Notes: generated by a model not told the origin, from the sequence alone. A stretch of DNA of 64,000 bases from an uncultured bacterium (GCA_949293245.1 CASFCS010000010.1:1-64000); one strand, 5' to 3'. Shown: positions 1 to 8,035, counted from the first letter of the stretch. Translations and numbers: made by a program.

Positions 1-104
1 TGTGGTAGGAGATTTGCACCAATCCACAGCATCCCTTACAGTGTAGCACACAGCCCTTGGAGAGGGGCTCTAATAACTACTACTCTATAATACAAGGAGT
101 TTCT

Positions 105-200
105 ATGAAAAACGTCGTCATCTTGCAAGGGGTGCCTATACTTGATAATAGGCACAGATTTCCTTCACGCTTCCAGAAGGGAGGGCGGCGCTATGCTTGA
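105..200 (+). CDS. possible 31-aa leader peptide upstream of rep
   Basis: A short frame begins with ATG at 105, about six bases after an AAGGAG ribosome binding site. It ends with TGA at 198-200, overlapping the preferred rep start at 193. The product (MKNVVILQGV...) resembles no family I know. The arrangement suggests translational coupling, in which ribosomes finishing this frame restart on rep. Its good ribosome binding site is the main support. It could equally be a chance frame. Confidence 0.35.
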   Translation: MKNVVILQGVPILDNRHRFPSRFQKGGRRYA

Positions 201-936
201 GTTCGCCCGCCGCCCAGCCTGTGGCATTTACACCAACGGGAAGGCGGAGTACTTCCCGAGCTTTACCCGGTTCACTGTGGCGGACGCACCCGTATTTCGG
301 GAGCCAGGTTGGGAGAGCGTAGAGTCCCGTCACAGGCTGCACAAGCCCCAGACTCCCGGCAGCATTCCCCAGAGCAGAAGCATTCGCAGAGCAAAGCGAA
401 AAATTTTTGATATTGCAGCTTTGAACCCTTTCGAGTATTTTGTGACCCTCACCCTGGACGCCAGGAAAATAGACCGCCAATCCCCTGAGGAAGTGGCCCA
501 AAAATTAAAGACCTTTTTGTCCAATCAGGTCAGGCGAAACAATATGTCTTACCTTATCATTCCAGAATATCACCGGGACAGAAAGAGCATTCATCTTCAC
601 GGCTTAGTCTCGGGACGCTTCCGCCTGGTAAACAGCGGGCACAGAACAAAGGACGGCAAGCCCGTCTATAATATGGAAAACTGGAGATATGGATTCAGTA
701 CCTGTATTGAGCTAACAGGCGACCAGGAGGCGGTGGCACGATATATCGCCAAATATATTACCAAGGACACCAAAAAAATCTTGGGAAACTTCTACTATGC
801 AGGAGGCAACATACAGCGCAAGCCCGAGACAGAATACATGAATCTGGCCTACGATCAGATGGAAGGAGTCCCCTACTACGTAGCAGACCTGGGCGTCAGC
901 TTTAAGTATGTCACGGTAAAGGGGGCTGCAAAATGA
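193..936 (+). CDS. HUH-type replication initiator (Rep) of an integrative element
   Basis: This 247-aa protein is a probable rolling-circle initiator that nicks and covalently joins one DNA strand. The visible motifs are FVTLTL (about residues 83-88), the metal-binding His-Leu-His pair (134-136) and YIAKYITK with candidate catalytic tyrosines 184 and 188. I prefer ATG 193, which has a GGAGGG ribosome binding site about seven bases upstream, over the TTG at 142. It overlaps the next gene by four bases (ATGA), so rep, xis and int form one translationally coupled unit. Such Rep proteins accompany integrases in small integrative or mobilisable elements. No relaxase or conjugation gene is visible, but the element continues left of the window. 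Confidence 0.8.
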   Translation: MLEFARRPACGIYTNGKAEYFPSFTRFTVADAPVFREPGWESVESRHRLHKPQTPGSIPQSRSIRRAKRKIFDIAALNPFEYFVTLTLDARKIDRQSPEEVAQKLKTFLSNQVRRNNMSYLIIPEYHRDRKSIHLHGLVSGRFRLVNSGHRTKDGKPVYNMENWRYGFSTCIELTGDQEAVARYIAKYITKDTKKILGNFYYAGGNIQRKPETEYMNLAYDQMEGVPYYVADLGVSFKYVTVKGAAK

Positions 937-1157
937 GCCAGATGTTTGAATCCTATCCCGACATGTTAACCGTGGAGCAGTTGGCCCAGGCGTTGAATAT
1001 CGGACGCACCCTAGCCTACCGGTTGGTACGGGCAGGTAAGGTTCACAGCGTTCGATTGGGCGCTGCCATTCGCATCCCGAAGCCTGCCCTGGTGTCCGCT
1101 TTGGCCCGCACAGAAGCAGCTGCGGGCCAAAGCGGAGGAGGGGGTGTGGTGGCATGA
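933..1157 (+). CDS. excisionase-like helix-turn-helix protein (Xis)
   Basis: This 74-aa DNA-binding protein is of the MerR-like/excisionase helix-turn-helix type. The segment MLTVEQLAQALNIGRTLAYRL followed by an IRIPK wing is the usual pattern (residues 11-50). Proteins of this kind bend DNA at attachment sites and steer the integrase towards excision. It overlaps rep by ATGA at its start and the integrase by ATGA at its end (1154-1157). The Gly-rich tail after residue 60 is probably disordered. A role in excision is inferred from position and size. Confidence 0.8.
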   Translation: MSQMFESYPDMLTVEQLAQALNIGRTLAYRLVRAGKVHSVRLGAAIRIPKPALVSALARTEAAAGQSGGGGVVA

Positions 1158-2302
1158 CTGGAAGTCTCAGAATAAAACGAGGCATCTGGCAGATGGTGTT
1201 TTCCTATAAGGACAGCACAGGGAAATGGCGCACCAAATCCGAGAGTACCGGATTGAAAGAAAAGGGAAACAAGCGCCGTGCAGCGGCCATGCTGGACGCC
1301 AGATTAAAAGAGCTCAGTCATACTTCGGATAAACTGCTCCAAAACAGTAAAGTTATGTTCTTGGATGCCATGGAACAGTGGCTTGAAGACGTCATGATAG
1401 GGCAGGTGCGTTATAATACTTTGGTACAGTACAAAAATGCTTTTGCATACAACATCAAAAGCTATCCTCCTTTTCAAAATGTCCGGCTGCAAAAGTTAAC
1501 CCCTGCGCTGCTCCAAAGCTTCTATAATGCCAAGGTCAAAGCCGGGCTCTCCCCCAATACGGTCCACAAGCTGCACGCCAACCTAAATAAATTTCTGAAT
1601 TACGCTGTGGCAATGGATATGATTCCGTCCAACCCTGCCCAACGGGTCACCCTTCCCCGAAAAGTACGGCCAAATGTTGGGAAGGCTTATACAGCCCAGC
1701 AGCTGCAAGAATTGCTCCACCTCCTGAAAGGCGATCCTCTCGAGTTGGTGGTATTTCTCACCGTTACTTATGGGCTGCGGAGAAGCGAAGTATGCGGCTT
1801 GCGCTGGTCCTCCGTAGATTTTAAAAGCAAACATCTGCGCATTGACCATACCGCCGTTGCGATCAATGGACAGGTCATCCGCGCCAACCAGACCAAAAGC
1901 GCCGCAAGCTGCCGTACTCTTCCCATGAGCCCGCAGATCTGCAAAGCGCTTGAGGCGGAATGGGCAGCCCAGGAAACGGCAGCCCGGACCCTCGGCAGCC
2001 TGTGGAAAGACTCGGGCTATGTTTGCGTCCGACCGGATGGTCTGCCATTAGACCCCACTTTTGTCTCCCATCACTTTGCCCGGGTGATAAAGAAAAGCGG
2101 CCTCCCCTATATTCGCTTTCACGATTTGCGCCATAGTGCAGCTACCCTGCTTCATAGCGGCGGATACGATCTGAAAGACATTCAGGGTTGGCTTGGACAT
2201 TCGGACATCTCTACCACCGGAAATATCTACTCCCACTTGGAAGAAAAACGGCTCACGGACATTGCGCAGACTATGGGGCGCACGTTACTGGCGGATGACT
2301 AG
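1154..2302 (+). CDS. int: tyrosine site-specific integrase
   Basis: This is a 382-aa phage/ICE-type tyrosine recombinase. An N-terminal arm-binding region (about 1-60) and a SAM-like core-binding domain (65-165) precede the catalytic domain. Visible catalytic residues are Arg209 (YGLRRSE), His323-x-x-Arg326 (HDLRH), His349 (LGHS) and the nucleophile Tyr359 (NIYSHL). Length and motif order are normal, so the enzyme looks intact. The gene ends 100 bp from the encoded CCA end of a tRNA-Val gene lying in the opposite orientation. This is the classic geometry of an element inserted at a tRNA 3' end. It is translationally coupled to xis. Confidence 0.93.
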   Translation: MTGSLRIKRGIWQMVFSYKDSTGKWRTKSESTGLKEKGNKRRAAAMLDARLKELSHTSDKLLQNSKVMFLDAMEQWLEDVMIGQVRYNTLVQYKNAFAYNIKSYPPFQNVRLQKLTPALLQSFYNAKVKAGLSPNTVHKLHANLNKFLNYAVAMDMIPSNPAQRVTLPRKVRPNVGKAYTAQQLQELLHLLKGDPLELVVFLTVTYGLRRSEVCGLRWSSVDFKSKHLRIDHTAVAINGQVIRANQTKSAASCRTLPMSPQICKALEAEWAAQETAARTLGSLWKDSGYVCVRPDGLPLDPTFVSHHFARVIKKSGLPYIRFHDLRHSAATLLHSGGYDLKDIQGWLGHSDISTTGNIYSHLEEKRLTDIAQTMGRTLLADD

Positions 2303-2365
2303 TCATTTTTAGGACATTTTAGGGACCCGGGATAAAAACGGGTGAATAAATTACTGAAAACAAAA

Positions 2366-2400
2366 AAACACCTGAAATCTTTCGATTTCAGGTGTTTTTT
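2366..2400. terminator. bidirectional terminator between int and the tRNA operon
   Basis: Two perfect 11-bp arms (CACCTGAAATC and its complement) enclose a TTTC loop. There is a T-run on the plus side and an A-run on the other, so the hairpin can end int transcription rightward and the tRNA operon leftward. Confidence 0.85.
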
Positions 2401-2402
2401 CC

Positions 2403-2478
2403 TGGTGGAGACAACAGAACTCGAATCTGTGACCCCTTGCGTGTGAAGCAAGTGCTCTACCGGCTGAGCTATGCCTCC
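2403..2478 (-). tRNA. tRNA-Val (anticodon CAC)
   Basis: This is a 76-nt cloverleaf. The acceptor stem GGAGGCA pairs with TGTCTCC and is followed by ACCA, so CCA is encoded. The D arm is AGCTCAGCCGGTAGAGC. The anticodon stem CTTGC/GCAAG holds loop TTCACAC, giving anticodon CAC. The T arm contains TTCGAGT. It is the last gene of the tRNA operon. Its 3' end faces the integrase and is the likely attachment site of the element to the left. Confidence 0.95.
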
Positions 2479-2501
2479 AGATGACTTCCACATGAGGAAG
2501 A

Positions 2502-2576
2502 TGGTGACCCGTACGGGAATCGAACCCGTGTTACCGCCGTGAAAGGGCGGTGTCTTAACCGCTTGACCAACGGGCC
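2502..2576 (-). tRNA. tRNA-Glu (anticodon TTC)
   Basis: This is a 75-nt cloverleaf with acceptor GGCCCGT/ACGGGTC plus encoded ACCA. The anticodon stem CCGCC/GGCGG carries loop CTTTCAC, giving anticodon TTC. It lies in the same leftward operon as the neighbouring tRNAs. A strong hairpin (CCTGCGGGA ... TCCCGCAGG, 2601-2627) sits between it and tRNA-Met and may be a processing signal. Confidence 0.95.
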
Positions 2577-2632
2577 ATGATAAGCGATATTGGTAAGGTT
2601 CCTGCGGGACGCGGGGCATCCCGCAGGAAGTC

Positions 2633-2709
2633 TGGTAGCGGCGACTGGATTCGAACCGGTGACAACTCGGGTATGAACCGAGTGCTCTAGCCAACTGAGC
2701 TACGCCGCC
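2633..2709 (-). tRNA. tRNA-Met (anticodon CAT, elongator type)
   Basis: This is a 77-nt cloverleaf with acceptor GGCGGCG/CGCCGCT and encoded ACCA. The anticodon stem CTCGG/CCGAG holds loop TTCATAC. The first pair is G-T rather than the C-A mismatch of initiator tRNA, and the D arm and anticodon stem fit elongator tRNA-Met. A tRNA-Ile2 whose CAT is modified to lysidine is the alternative, but is less likely. Confidence 0.93.
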
Positions 2710-2742
2710 AAACACGGTCCCGCTTTTCACAGGGCAAGAGTT

Positions 2743-2772
2743 ATTATAGCCGCGACACCCCCTGATTGTCAA
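2743..2772 (-). promoter_or_regulatory. promoter of the tRNA-Met/Glu/Val operon
   Basis: Reading leftward, TTGACA (2767-2772) and TATAAT (2743-2748) are both full consensus and are separated by 18 bp. Transcription would start about 25 bp before tRNA-Met. Confidence 0.85.
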
Positions 2773-2785
2773 GGGTTTTTTCAAA

Positions 2786-2828
2786 TTTTTTAAAAAATTC
2801 CGGAGGCCGGGGTGGCCGGCCTCCGGAA
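2786..2828 (-). terminator. terminator of the sigma/anti-sigma operon
   Basis: Arms TTCCGGAGGCCGG (2798-2810) and its complement (2816-2828) form a strong hairpin. Read leftward, it is followed by a T-rich tract. It lies 17 bp after the rsgI stop codon. Confidence 0.85.
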
Positions 2829-2844
2829 GGGGGGAAGGAGGATA

Positions 2845-4626
2845 TCAGCTGTGGCCGTGGCGGTGGCCGTCGTCGCAGTGGTCCTGCTCGCTGGAGTACA
2901 CCGCGCCGCTGGAGGCGTCGATCTCGTACTCGTACTCAGTGCCGTCGTAACAGAACTCCAGCTCGTAGCACCACCGGCCGTCGTCCTCATCCAGCTCGCA
3001 CTTGGTCCAGGTGACGCTGGCGCTGCTCACCCCGGCGTGGGTGCAGACGGCGCTCTTGGCCTGGTCGGCGGTGATGCGGGAGGAGGAGGCGGAGCCGGTA
3101 TTGGCCACATAGTCGTCGTCGGTGTCCATTTCGTAGGTGATCACCGCGCCGGTGACAGCGTCGATCTCGTACTCATACTCGGTGGCGCCGCACTGGAACT
3201 CGATCTCGTAGACCGCCCGGCCGTCATCCCAGTCAAAGTCGCTCTCCACGTCGAACACGTTGGAGGCGGACACCCCGGCATGGTCGTAGGCCTTCTGGAG
3301 GGCGGCGCTGGAGCCGATATAGTTGGTGCCGGAGCCGCCGTTGCCGTTGGTGGAGCCGCCGCCGTTGGAGCCGGTATTGCCGCCGGCATTGCCGCTGCTG
3401 ATGGTCTCGGACTCATATTTGACTACCGCGCCGGTGTAGGCGTCGATCTCGTACTCATACTTCACACCGGCGGCGTGGAACTCGATGTCGTACACGGCCC
3501 GGCCGTCGTCGTAGTCCCGCTTCATCTCCCGCACGGTGGCGGCAGAGGCGGACACGCCCGCGTGGTCATAGGCCTTCTGGAGGGCGGCGTCGCCGCCGAT
3601 GTCGGTGCCGGTGGCGCCGCCGGAGGAGGAGGCGCCGTGGTCATCCCGGCTGGACTTCACCACCGCGCCGGTGGTGGCATTGATATCATACTCATATTCC
3701 ACATTGCCCACATAGAACTCCAGCTCATAGACCATGGCTCCGTCCTCCCAGTCGAACTCGCACTTGTGGAGGGTGACGGAGGAGACGGACACCCCGGCGT
3801 GGGCGCAGGCCTTCTCCAGGGCTGCGTCCTGGCCGATATAGGACAGGTCGCTGGCGGAGCCGGTGGCGGACACGTCACCCAGGCTGCCCCCGGCGGAGGC
3901 CAGCAGGTTAAGCTCGTTGATGGTGCGGCCCACCAGGTCGGTGACGGTGTACTGGGGGTTGGCGGCCACCAGGTTCAGGATGAGCTGGGCCTTGCCCTGG
4001 GAGATGCCGTAGTCATTGGCCAGGTCCTGGACCTCCTGGGTGGCGGTGACGGTCTGGCTGAGGACAGCTCCGTCCACCGCGGCGTCGGAGAGGATGGTCT
4101 CCACCTCCTGGGTGAGACGCTGCTGGAGCTCGGCCCCCCGCTGGGCGTCGTCATTCTCTACAGAGATGAGGATGGAGTTGGCCAGCTCGTCAATATAGCC
4201 GTTGGTGACCATGGAGCCGATGATGGCGTGGACGGCCACATTCAGGTTGGACCCCTCCAGGTCCAGCCCGCTGAGAATCACCTGGGCGTCCTCGTTGAGG
4301 GCCTGGGCGGAGAGGACCCGCTCGGTCTGGCTCACTTCCAGCTCCACGCTGGGGTTGACATCCAGGGCAATGACAGAGTCCACGGCGTAGGCCTTCTGGT
4401 ACTGTCCGAATCCGAAGAAGCCACCGGCCACCAAAACCAGGGCGGCGGCGATGCCGGCCAGCGCGGGGACAAAACGGCGGTTCTTTTTGGTCTTGATCGT
4501 CGTCGTCATAGGAATAACCTTACCTTTCTGTTGTTGGGCACAGCCGGAGAGGATCCCTTCCCAGACATCGGGGGTGGCCCGCTCAAAGGATTCCTTCAGA
4601 CGGCGCTCCACATCGGTCTGTTTCAC
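2845..4626 (-). CDS. rsgI: RsgI-like transmembrane anti-sigma factor with four PepSY-like repeats
   Basis: This 593-aa single-pass membrane protein should hold the adjacent sigma factor inactive until an external signal arrives. Residues 1-50 form the short cytoplasmic sigma-binding part, 52-74 the membrane helix, and 82-100 contain VDSVIALDVNPSVELEV, the signature of RsgI ectodomains. In studied RsgI proteins the Asn-Pro bond here (91-92) is self-cleaved. After a conserved domain to about 260 come four repeats of about 65 residues with the pattern YELEF...EYEYEIDA.TGAVV, which resembles PepSY domains, separated by Ser/Gly/Thr linkers. The tail ends in a His-rich stretch (HCDDGHRHGHS), possibly metal binding. 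The start is GTG at 4626, overlapping the sigma stop (GTGA). Clostridial homologues usually carry carbohydrate-binding or glycosidase modules instead, so the ligand here is unclear. Confidence 0.87.
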   Translation of the reverse strand: MKQTDVERRLKESFERATPDVWEGILSGCAQQQKGKVIPMTTTIKTKKNRRFVPALAGIAAALVLVAGGFFGFGQYQKAYAVDSVIALDVNPSVELEVSQTERVLSAQALNEDAQVILSGLDLEGSNLNVAVHAIIGSMVTNGYIDELANSILISVENDDAQRGAELQQRLTQEVETILSDAAVDGAVLSQTVTATQEVQDLANDYGISQGKAQLILNLVAANPQYTVTDLVGRTINELNLLASAGGSLGDVSATGSASDLSYIGQDAALEKACAHAGVSVSSVTLHKCEFDWEDGAMVYELEFYVGNVEYEYDINATTGAVVKSSRDDHGASSSGGATGTDIGGDAALQKAYDHAGVSASAATVREMKRDYDDGRAVYDIEFHAAGVKYEYEIDAYTGAVVKYESETISSGNAGGNTGSNGGGSTNGNGGSGTNYIGSSAALQKAYDHAGVSASNVFDVESDFDWDDGRAVYEIEFQCGATEYEYEIDAVTGAVITYEMDTDDDYVANTGSASSSRITADQAKSAVCTHAGVSSASVTWTKCELDEDDGRWCYELEFCYDGTEYEYEIDASSGAVYSSEQDHCDDGHRHGHS

Positions 4627-5189
4627 TGTGATTCACTCTCCTTCCAGGCCTTTTGAAGGGCCTTGACTGCGCGGTGATATTTTGAGAGAACGGTGGGGAG
4701 GGGGAGGTCCAGCAGGGCGGCGATCTCACGGTGCTTCAGGCCGGACACGGCGTGGAGGGTGAGGATCTGCCGGGACTGGTCGGGCAGACGGTCCAGCAGG
4801 GCCTGGAGGAGGAGGCGGTCCTCCGTGGACAGGCCTTCCGGGGCAGGAAGCTGGGCGTCAGGGAGAAATTCAGTGGTTTTCTGCCCCTCCCGCAGGCGGG
4901 AGAGGGCCAGGTTGCGGGTGATCCGCAAAAGCCATGCCATGGGCTTGCCCTGGGGGCGGTACCCCTCAGAGGCGCCCCACAGCCGGATGTAGGTCTCCTG
5001 GAGCACATCCTCGGCGTCGTGGGCATTGCGCAAAATGGAGAACGCGAAGGCGTACACCGCGCTGCGTGTGGCCTGATACAGGGACTCCAGCGCCCCGGCG
5101 TCCCGGTGGGCGGCGCGGATCCAGTTCTCCAGTTGTGGGTCTGCCGCGGGGCGGGGCTGCCCCAGCGGCTTTAGATTGCCCCATTCCAT
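4623..5189 (-). CDS. ECF-family RNA polymerase sigma factor
   Basis: This 188-aa sigma-70 family protein has only regions 2 and 4. Region 2 includes AFSILRNAHDAEDVLQETYIRLW and the -10 binding segment ending near RNLALSRLR. Region 4 has the helix-turn-helix SGLKHREIAALLDLPLPTVLSKYHRAVKAL. The start at 5189 is chosen because an AGGGAGAG ribosome binding site lies about nine bases upstream, whereas the ATG at 5216 has none. It is coupled to rsgI by a GTGA overlap, so the pair is made in fixed ratio. Which promoters it reads cannot be told here. No clear ECF-type autoregulatory promoter was recognised in the 230 bp upstream. Confidence 0.88.
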   Translation of the reverse strand: MEWGNLKPLGQPRPAADPQLENWIRAAHRDAGALESLYQATRSAVYAFAFSILRNAHDAEDVLQETYIRLWGASEGYRPQGKPMAWLLRITRNLALSRLREGQKTTEFLPDAQLPAPEGLSTEDRLLLQALLDRLPDQSRQILTLHAVSGLKHREIAALLDLPLPTVLSKYHRAVKALQKAWKESESQ

Positions 5190-5362
5190 GTTCCATCTCT
5201 CCCTGCCCTCACCCATATAACGGGGGAGGGCGCCGTTTTATTGCGTCTCTCAAAAAATTTTTCCCAACTTTTTTTCAGAAAGGCTGCGGCGCTTTGCGCC
5301 ACCCCCAGTATACCAGATTTCCGGCAAAAAGCCAGCGGGCTTTTTGTCCTGGGGCGCAAAGG

Positions 5363-5391
5363 GCCCCGGGGACGCACATCGTCCCCGGGGC
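5363..5391 (-). terminator. GC-rich hairpin after the 5.4-6.1 kb gene
   Basis: Perfect arms GCCCCGGGGAC and GTCCCCGGGGC lie downstream of the leftward gene ending at 5421. The following T-run is weak. The stem sequence is nearly the same as that of the hairpin at 6289-6323. Confidence 0.6.
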
Positions 5392-5420
5392 GGGCAGTCT
5401 GTTTCCTGTGTTGTCAGCTG

Positions 5421-6107
5421 TTAATAGAAGGTGGACCCGGTGGTCCAGGAGTACTGCAAGTCCTCCATCATGGCGATGGCCTGCTCCCGGCTCCGGGCGG
5501 GCGCGGTGTAGAGCTCCAAATCGCCGCTGCTGACCATGGCCCCCGGCTCCTCCGCCAGGAAGAGGGAGACGGCGCTCATGGCCGGGTCGGAGATGAACAG
5601 GATACCCCGGATGGTGGACTGGGCGGCCTGGGTGCGGTGGATGTCGTTGGCCACCTTCTGTCCCCGGGCCTGATCCACGGTCCGCTGAAATTCGTCTCCC
5701 ACATAGATACCCCAGGAGTTGGCAAAGCGGGTGGTATTGGGGTGGCCCGGGGTAGCCCCGGACTTGTAACCGTACAGCATGGTGGCGCAGTCGGTGAGGA
5801 CGATGGGCTCCGGGCTCTCTTCACCGGGGGTGTCCAGGAAGGAGACGGTGATATCGCCCTGGAAGCTGCCCGGCCAGCACCAGGTCCCCTCCAGGTGAAT
5901 CATCACCCCACCGCTGACGGAGGGGTCGCCGTTTTTCCAGTGGACGCCCTGATAGACCCGGTCAATGGGCCGGCCGGTCACATAGAGTCCCCAGGCGTCC
6001 AGCCCGGCCAGCACCCCCAGCACTGCCACCAGGGCAGCCGCCAAAATCCAGCGCAGCGCCCTGGCGGCCCGGGTATCGCCCAGAAAAAGGGAAGCGATCG
6101 GATTCAT
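5421..6107 (-). CDS. hypothetical single-pass membrane protein
   Basis: I do not recognise the family. The 228-aa product has a short cytoplasmic start, one hydrophobic helix (about residues 19-42, LRWILAAALVAVLGVLAGLDAWGLY) and a roughly 185-residue extracytoplasmic part without obvious repeats. The start at 6107 has a GAGAGGTGG ribosome binding site. The gene stands alone, with a full-consensus promoter upstream and a hairpin downstream. The preceding sequence up to the next rightward ATG adds no plausible domain. It is likely a secreted-side structural or sensing protein, with no function assigned. Confidence 0.7.
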   Translation of the reverse strand: MNPIASLFLGDTRAARALRWILAAALVAVLGVLAGLDAWGLYVTGRPIDRVYQGVHWKNGDPSVSGGVMIHLEGTWCWPGSFQGDITVSFLDTPGEESPEPIVLTDCATMLYGYKSGATPGHPNTTRFANSWGIYVGDEFQRTVDQARGQKVANDIHRTQAAQSTIRGILFISDPAMSAVSLFLAEEPGAMVSSGDLELYTAPARSREQAIAMMEDLQYSWTTGSTFY

Positions 6108-6249
6108 AGGTACACCACCTCTCACAAGTCGCATCAAACAATGACAGGGGCAGCGCATCCGGCCGGAGTGCGCAAAATCAGACCGCGGAGCCCATGGGGT
6201 TCTCCTCCCTTCCGAGTTGTCAGGAAAATCATGTCATATATTCAATATT

Positions 6250-6278
6250 ATTATATCCCGGCGCAAGTTTTTTGTCAA
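6250..6278 (-). promoter_or_regulatory. consensus promoter for the 5.4-6.1 kb gene
   Basis: Leftward TTGACA (6273-6278) and TATAAT (6250-6255) are separated by exactly 17 bp, a perfect housekeeping promoter. The leader would be about 140 nt. Confidence 0.88.
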
Positions 6279-6288
6279 CGGGCAAAAG

Positions 6289-6323
6289 AAGGCCCCGGGG
6301 ACGCACAGCATCCCCGGGGCCTT
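6289..6323 (-). terminator. terminator of obg
   Basis: Arms AAGGCCCCGGGGA and TCCCCGGGGCCTT flank a nine-base loop. Read leftward, the stem is followed by CTTTT. It begins four bases after the obg stop codon. Confidence 0.85.
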
Positions 6324-6326
6324 GTG

Positions 6327-7607
6327 TCACCGCTGATATTCAAATTCCAGGTTGTACAGGCACACCGTGTCCCCGTCCTGGATGCCCATCTCCTCCAGGG
6401 TGTCGAAGAGGCCGGACTCCCGCAGCTTTTTGTCAAACCAGCTGCGGGACTCATAGTCTCCGAAGTTGACGTTGGCCATGAGCCGCTGGAGCCAGGGCCC
6501 GTCCACGAACCAGCGCCCGTCCTCGTGCTCGATCTGGAGGGGGGCGGAGGTGTCCACCTCCGGAGGCCGCTCCACATAGGTGGGCTCGTACACCGTCACC
6601 GGCGGCAGGTCCCCCAGCAGCCGGGCGGTGTGGGCCATGAGCTCCCGGGTGCCCTGGTGGGCGGCGGCGGAGATCTCAAAGAGCTCGTACCCCTTGCCCT
6701 CCACATGGGCGCGGAACTTGTCCAGCAGGGACTGGTCGGCCAGGATGTCCACCTTGTTGGCCGCCACGATCATGGGCCGGGCGGCCAGCTCCGGGGAGTA
6801 CTCCGCCAGCTCGGCGTTGATGGCCTCAAAGTCGGCGATGGGGTCCCGCCCCTCGCTGCCCGACACGTCCACCACATGGATCAGCAGGCGGCAGCGGTCT
6901 ACATGGCGCAGGAAGTCGTGGCCCAGGCCCGCCCCCTCGGCGGCCCCCTCAATGATGCCGGGGATGTCCGCCAGGACAAAGGAGGCCCCCTCGTCCACAA
7001 AGACCACCCCCAGGTTGGGCCACAGGGTGGTGAAGTGGTAGTTGGCGATCTTGGGGTTTGCCTTGGTCACCACGCTGAGCAGGGTGGACTTGCCCACGTT
7101 GGGGAAACCCACCAGCCCCACGTCCGCCAGGAGCTTGAGCTCCAGCACCACCTCCCGGGTACGGCCGGGGAGGCCCGCCTTGGCGAAGTTGGGCACCTGC
7201 CGGGTGGGGGTGGCGAAGTGCTTGTTGCCCCAGCCCCCGTTGCCCCCCCGGCACAAAACGAAGGACTCGGTCTGGGACATGTCGCAGATGATCTCGTTGG
7301 TGTCCGCGTCCCGGATGACGGTGCCCCGGGGGACCTTGATCACCAGGGGGGCGCCGTCCTTGCCGGAGCACCGCTTTCCCTGGCCGTTGCCGCCGTTCTC
7401 GGCGGTGTACTTGCGCTTGTAGCGGAAATCCATCAGGGTGGACATGTGGTCGTCGATGCGCACCACGATGTCGCCCCCCCGGCCGCCGTCCCCTCCGTCG
7501 GGGCCGCCGGCGGCCACATACTTCTCCCGGTGGAAGGACACCGCGCCGTTGCCCCCCGCGCCGGAGCGCACGGTGATGCGGGCGGTATCCACAAAGGCTG
7601 CTGCCAT
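6327..7607 (-). CDS. obg: Obg family GTPase (CgtA)
   Basis: This 426-aa essential GTPase acts in late 50S ribosome assembly and stress control. The N-terminal Gly-rich Obg fold (about 1-158, with repeated GG/GGDGGRGG turns) is followed by a G domain with GFPNVGKST (P-loop), DIPGIIEGA (switch II), NKVD (G4) and SAAAH (G5). A C-terminal OCT domain ends at FEYQR. The start at 7607 is preferred because AGGAGGT lies nine bases upstream, while the GTG at 7616 is too close to it. It follows rpmA with a terminator between, the usual rplU-prp-rpmA-obg order of Firmicutes. Length is typical of OCT-containing members. Confidence 0.97.
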   Translation of the reverse strand: MAAAFVDTARITVRSGAGGNGAVSFHREKYVAAGGPDGGDGGRGGDIVVRIDDHMSTLMDFRYKRKYTAENGGNGQGKRCSGKDGAPLVIKVPRGTVIRDADTNEIICDMSQTESFVLCRGGNGGWGNKHFATPTRQVPNFAKAGLPGRTREVVLELKLLADVGLVGFPNVGKSTLLSVVTKANPKIANYHFTTLWPNLGVVFVDEGASFVLADIPGIIEGAAEGAGLGHDFLRHVDRCRLLIHVVDVSGSEGRDPIADFEAINAELAEYSPELAARPMIVAANKVDILADQSLLDKFRAHVEGKGYELFEISAAAHQGTRELMAHTARLLGDLPPVTVYEPTYVERPPEVDTSAPLQIEHEDGRWFVDGPWLQRLMANVNFGDYESRSWFDKKLRESGLFDTLEEMGIQDGDTVCLYNLEFEYQR

Positions 7608-7675
7608 GCCGGGCACCTCCTGTCAGTGTGAAAATGGGGCTCTCACAATATTAGTATGCCCCGCAGAGAAACCAG

Positions 7676-7711
7676 AAAAAAGAAGCCGCAAACGAAATCG
7701 TTTGCGGCTTC
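7676..7711 (-). terminator. terminator of the rplU-prp-rpmA operon
   Basis: Arms GAAGCCGCAAACG (7682-7694) and its complement (7699-7711) form a hairpin that, read leftward, is followed by a run of T. It lies 35 bp after the rpmA stop codon, so obg is expressed by read-through or from its own promoter. Confidence 0.9.
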
Positions 7712-7745
7712 GTGTCAGCAAAACAATCGCCGGCTGGGGTGGGAC

Positions 7746-8030
7746 TTACTGGGCGATCTCCACGATGGAGACCTGCTTGCGGTCCCGGCCCAGGCGCTCG
7801 AACTTGACCTTGCCGTCCTTCAGGGCGAACAGGGTGTCGTCGCTGCCCTTGCCCACATTGACGCCGGGGTGAATGTGGGTGCCCCGCTGACGGACCAGCA
7901 CGTTGCCGGCCAGCACGAACTGACCGTCGCCCCGCTTGACGCCCAGGCGCTTGGCCTCGGAGTCACGGCCGTTCTTGGTGGAGCCGCCGCCCTTCTTGTG
8001 GGCGAAGAACTGAAGACCGATCTTCAACAT
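7746..8030 (-). CDS. rpmA: 50S ribosomal protein L27
   Basis: This 94-aa ribosomal protein lies near the peptidyl transferase centre. It begins [17 protein letters not shown]. The first nine residues are the Firmicute-type extension that the Prp protease removes between Phe9 and Ala10, exposing the mature AHKKGG tail. The gene for that protease lies five bases upstream in the same operon. The rest ([22 protein letters not shown]) is standard L27. Confidence 0.98.
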   Translation of the reverse strand: MLKIGLQFFAHKKGGGSTKNGRDSEAKRLGVKRGDGQFVLAGNVLVRQRGTHIHPGVNVGKGSDDTLFALKDGKVKFERLGRDRKQVSIVEIAQ

Positions 8031-8035
8031 AGCGT

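Noticed and set aside
2812-4656. 614-aa open frame on the plus strand opposite rsgI
   Set aside because: It is antisense to a well-recognised anti-sigma factor, rich in Gly/Val/His as expected from GC-rich reverse frames, and has no ribosome binding site or family.
5241-7631. 796-aa open frame opposite obg and its neighbour
   Set aside because: It covers the reverse of obg and two terminators. Composition is typical of a shadow frame.
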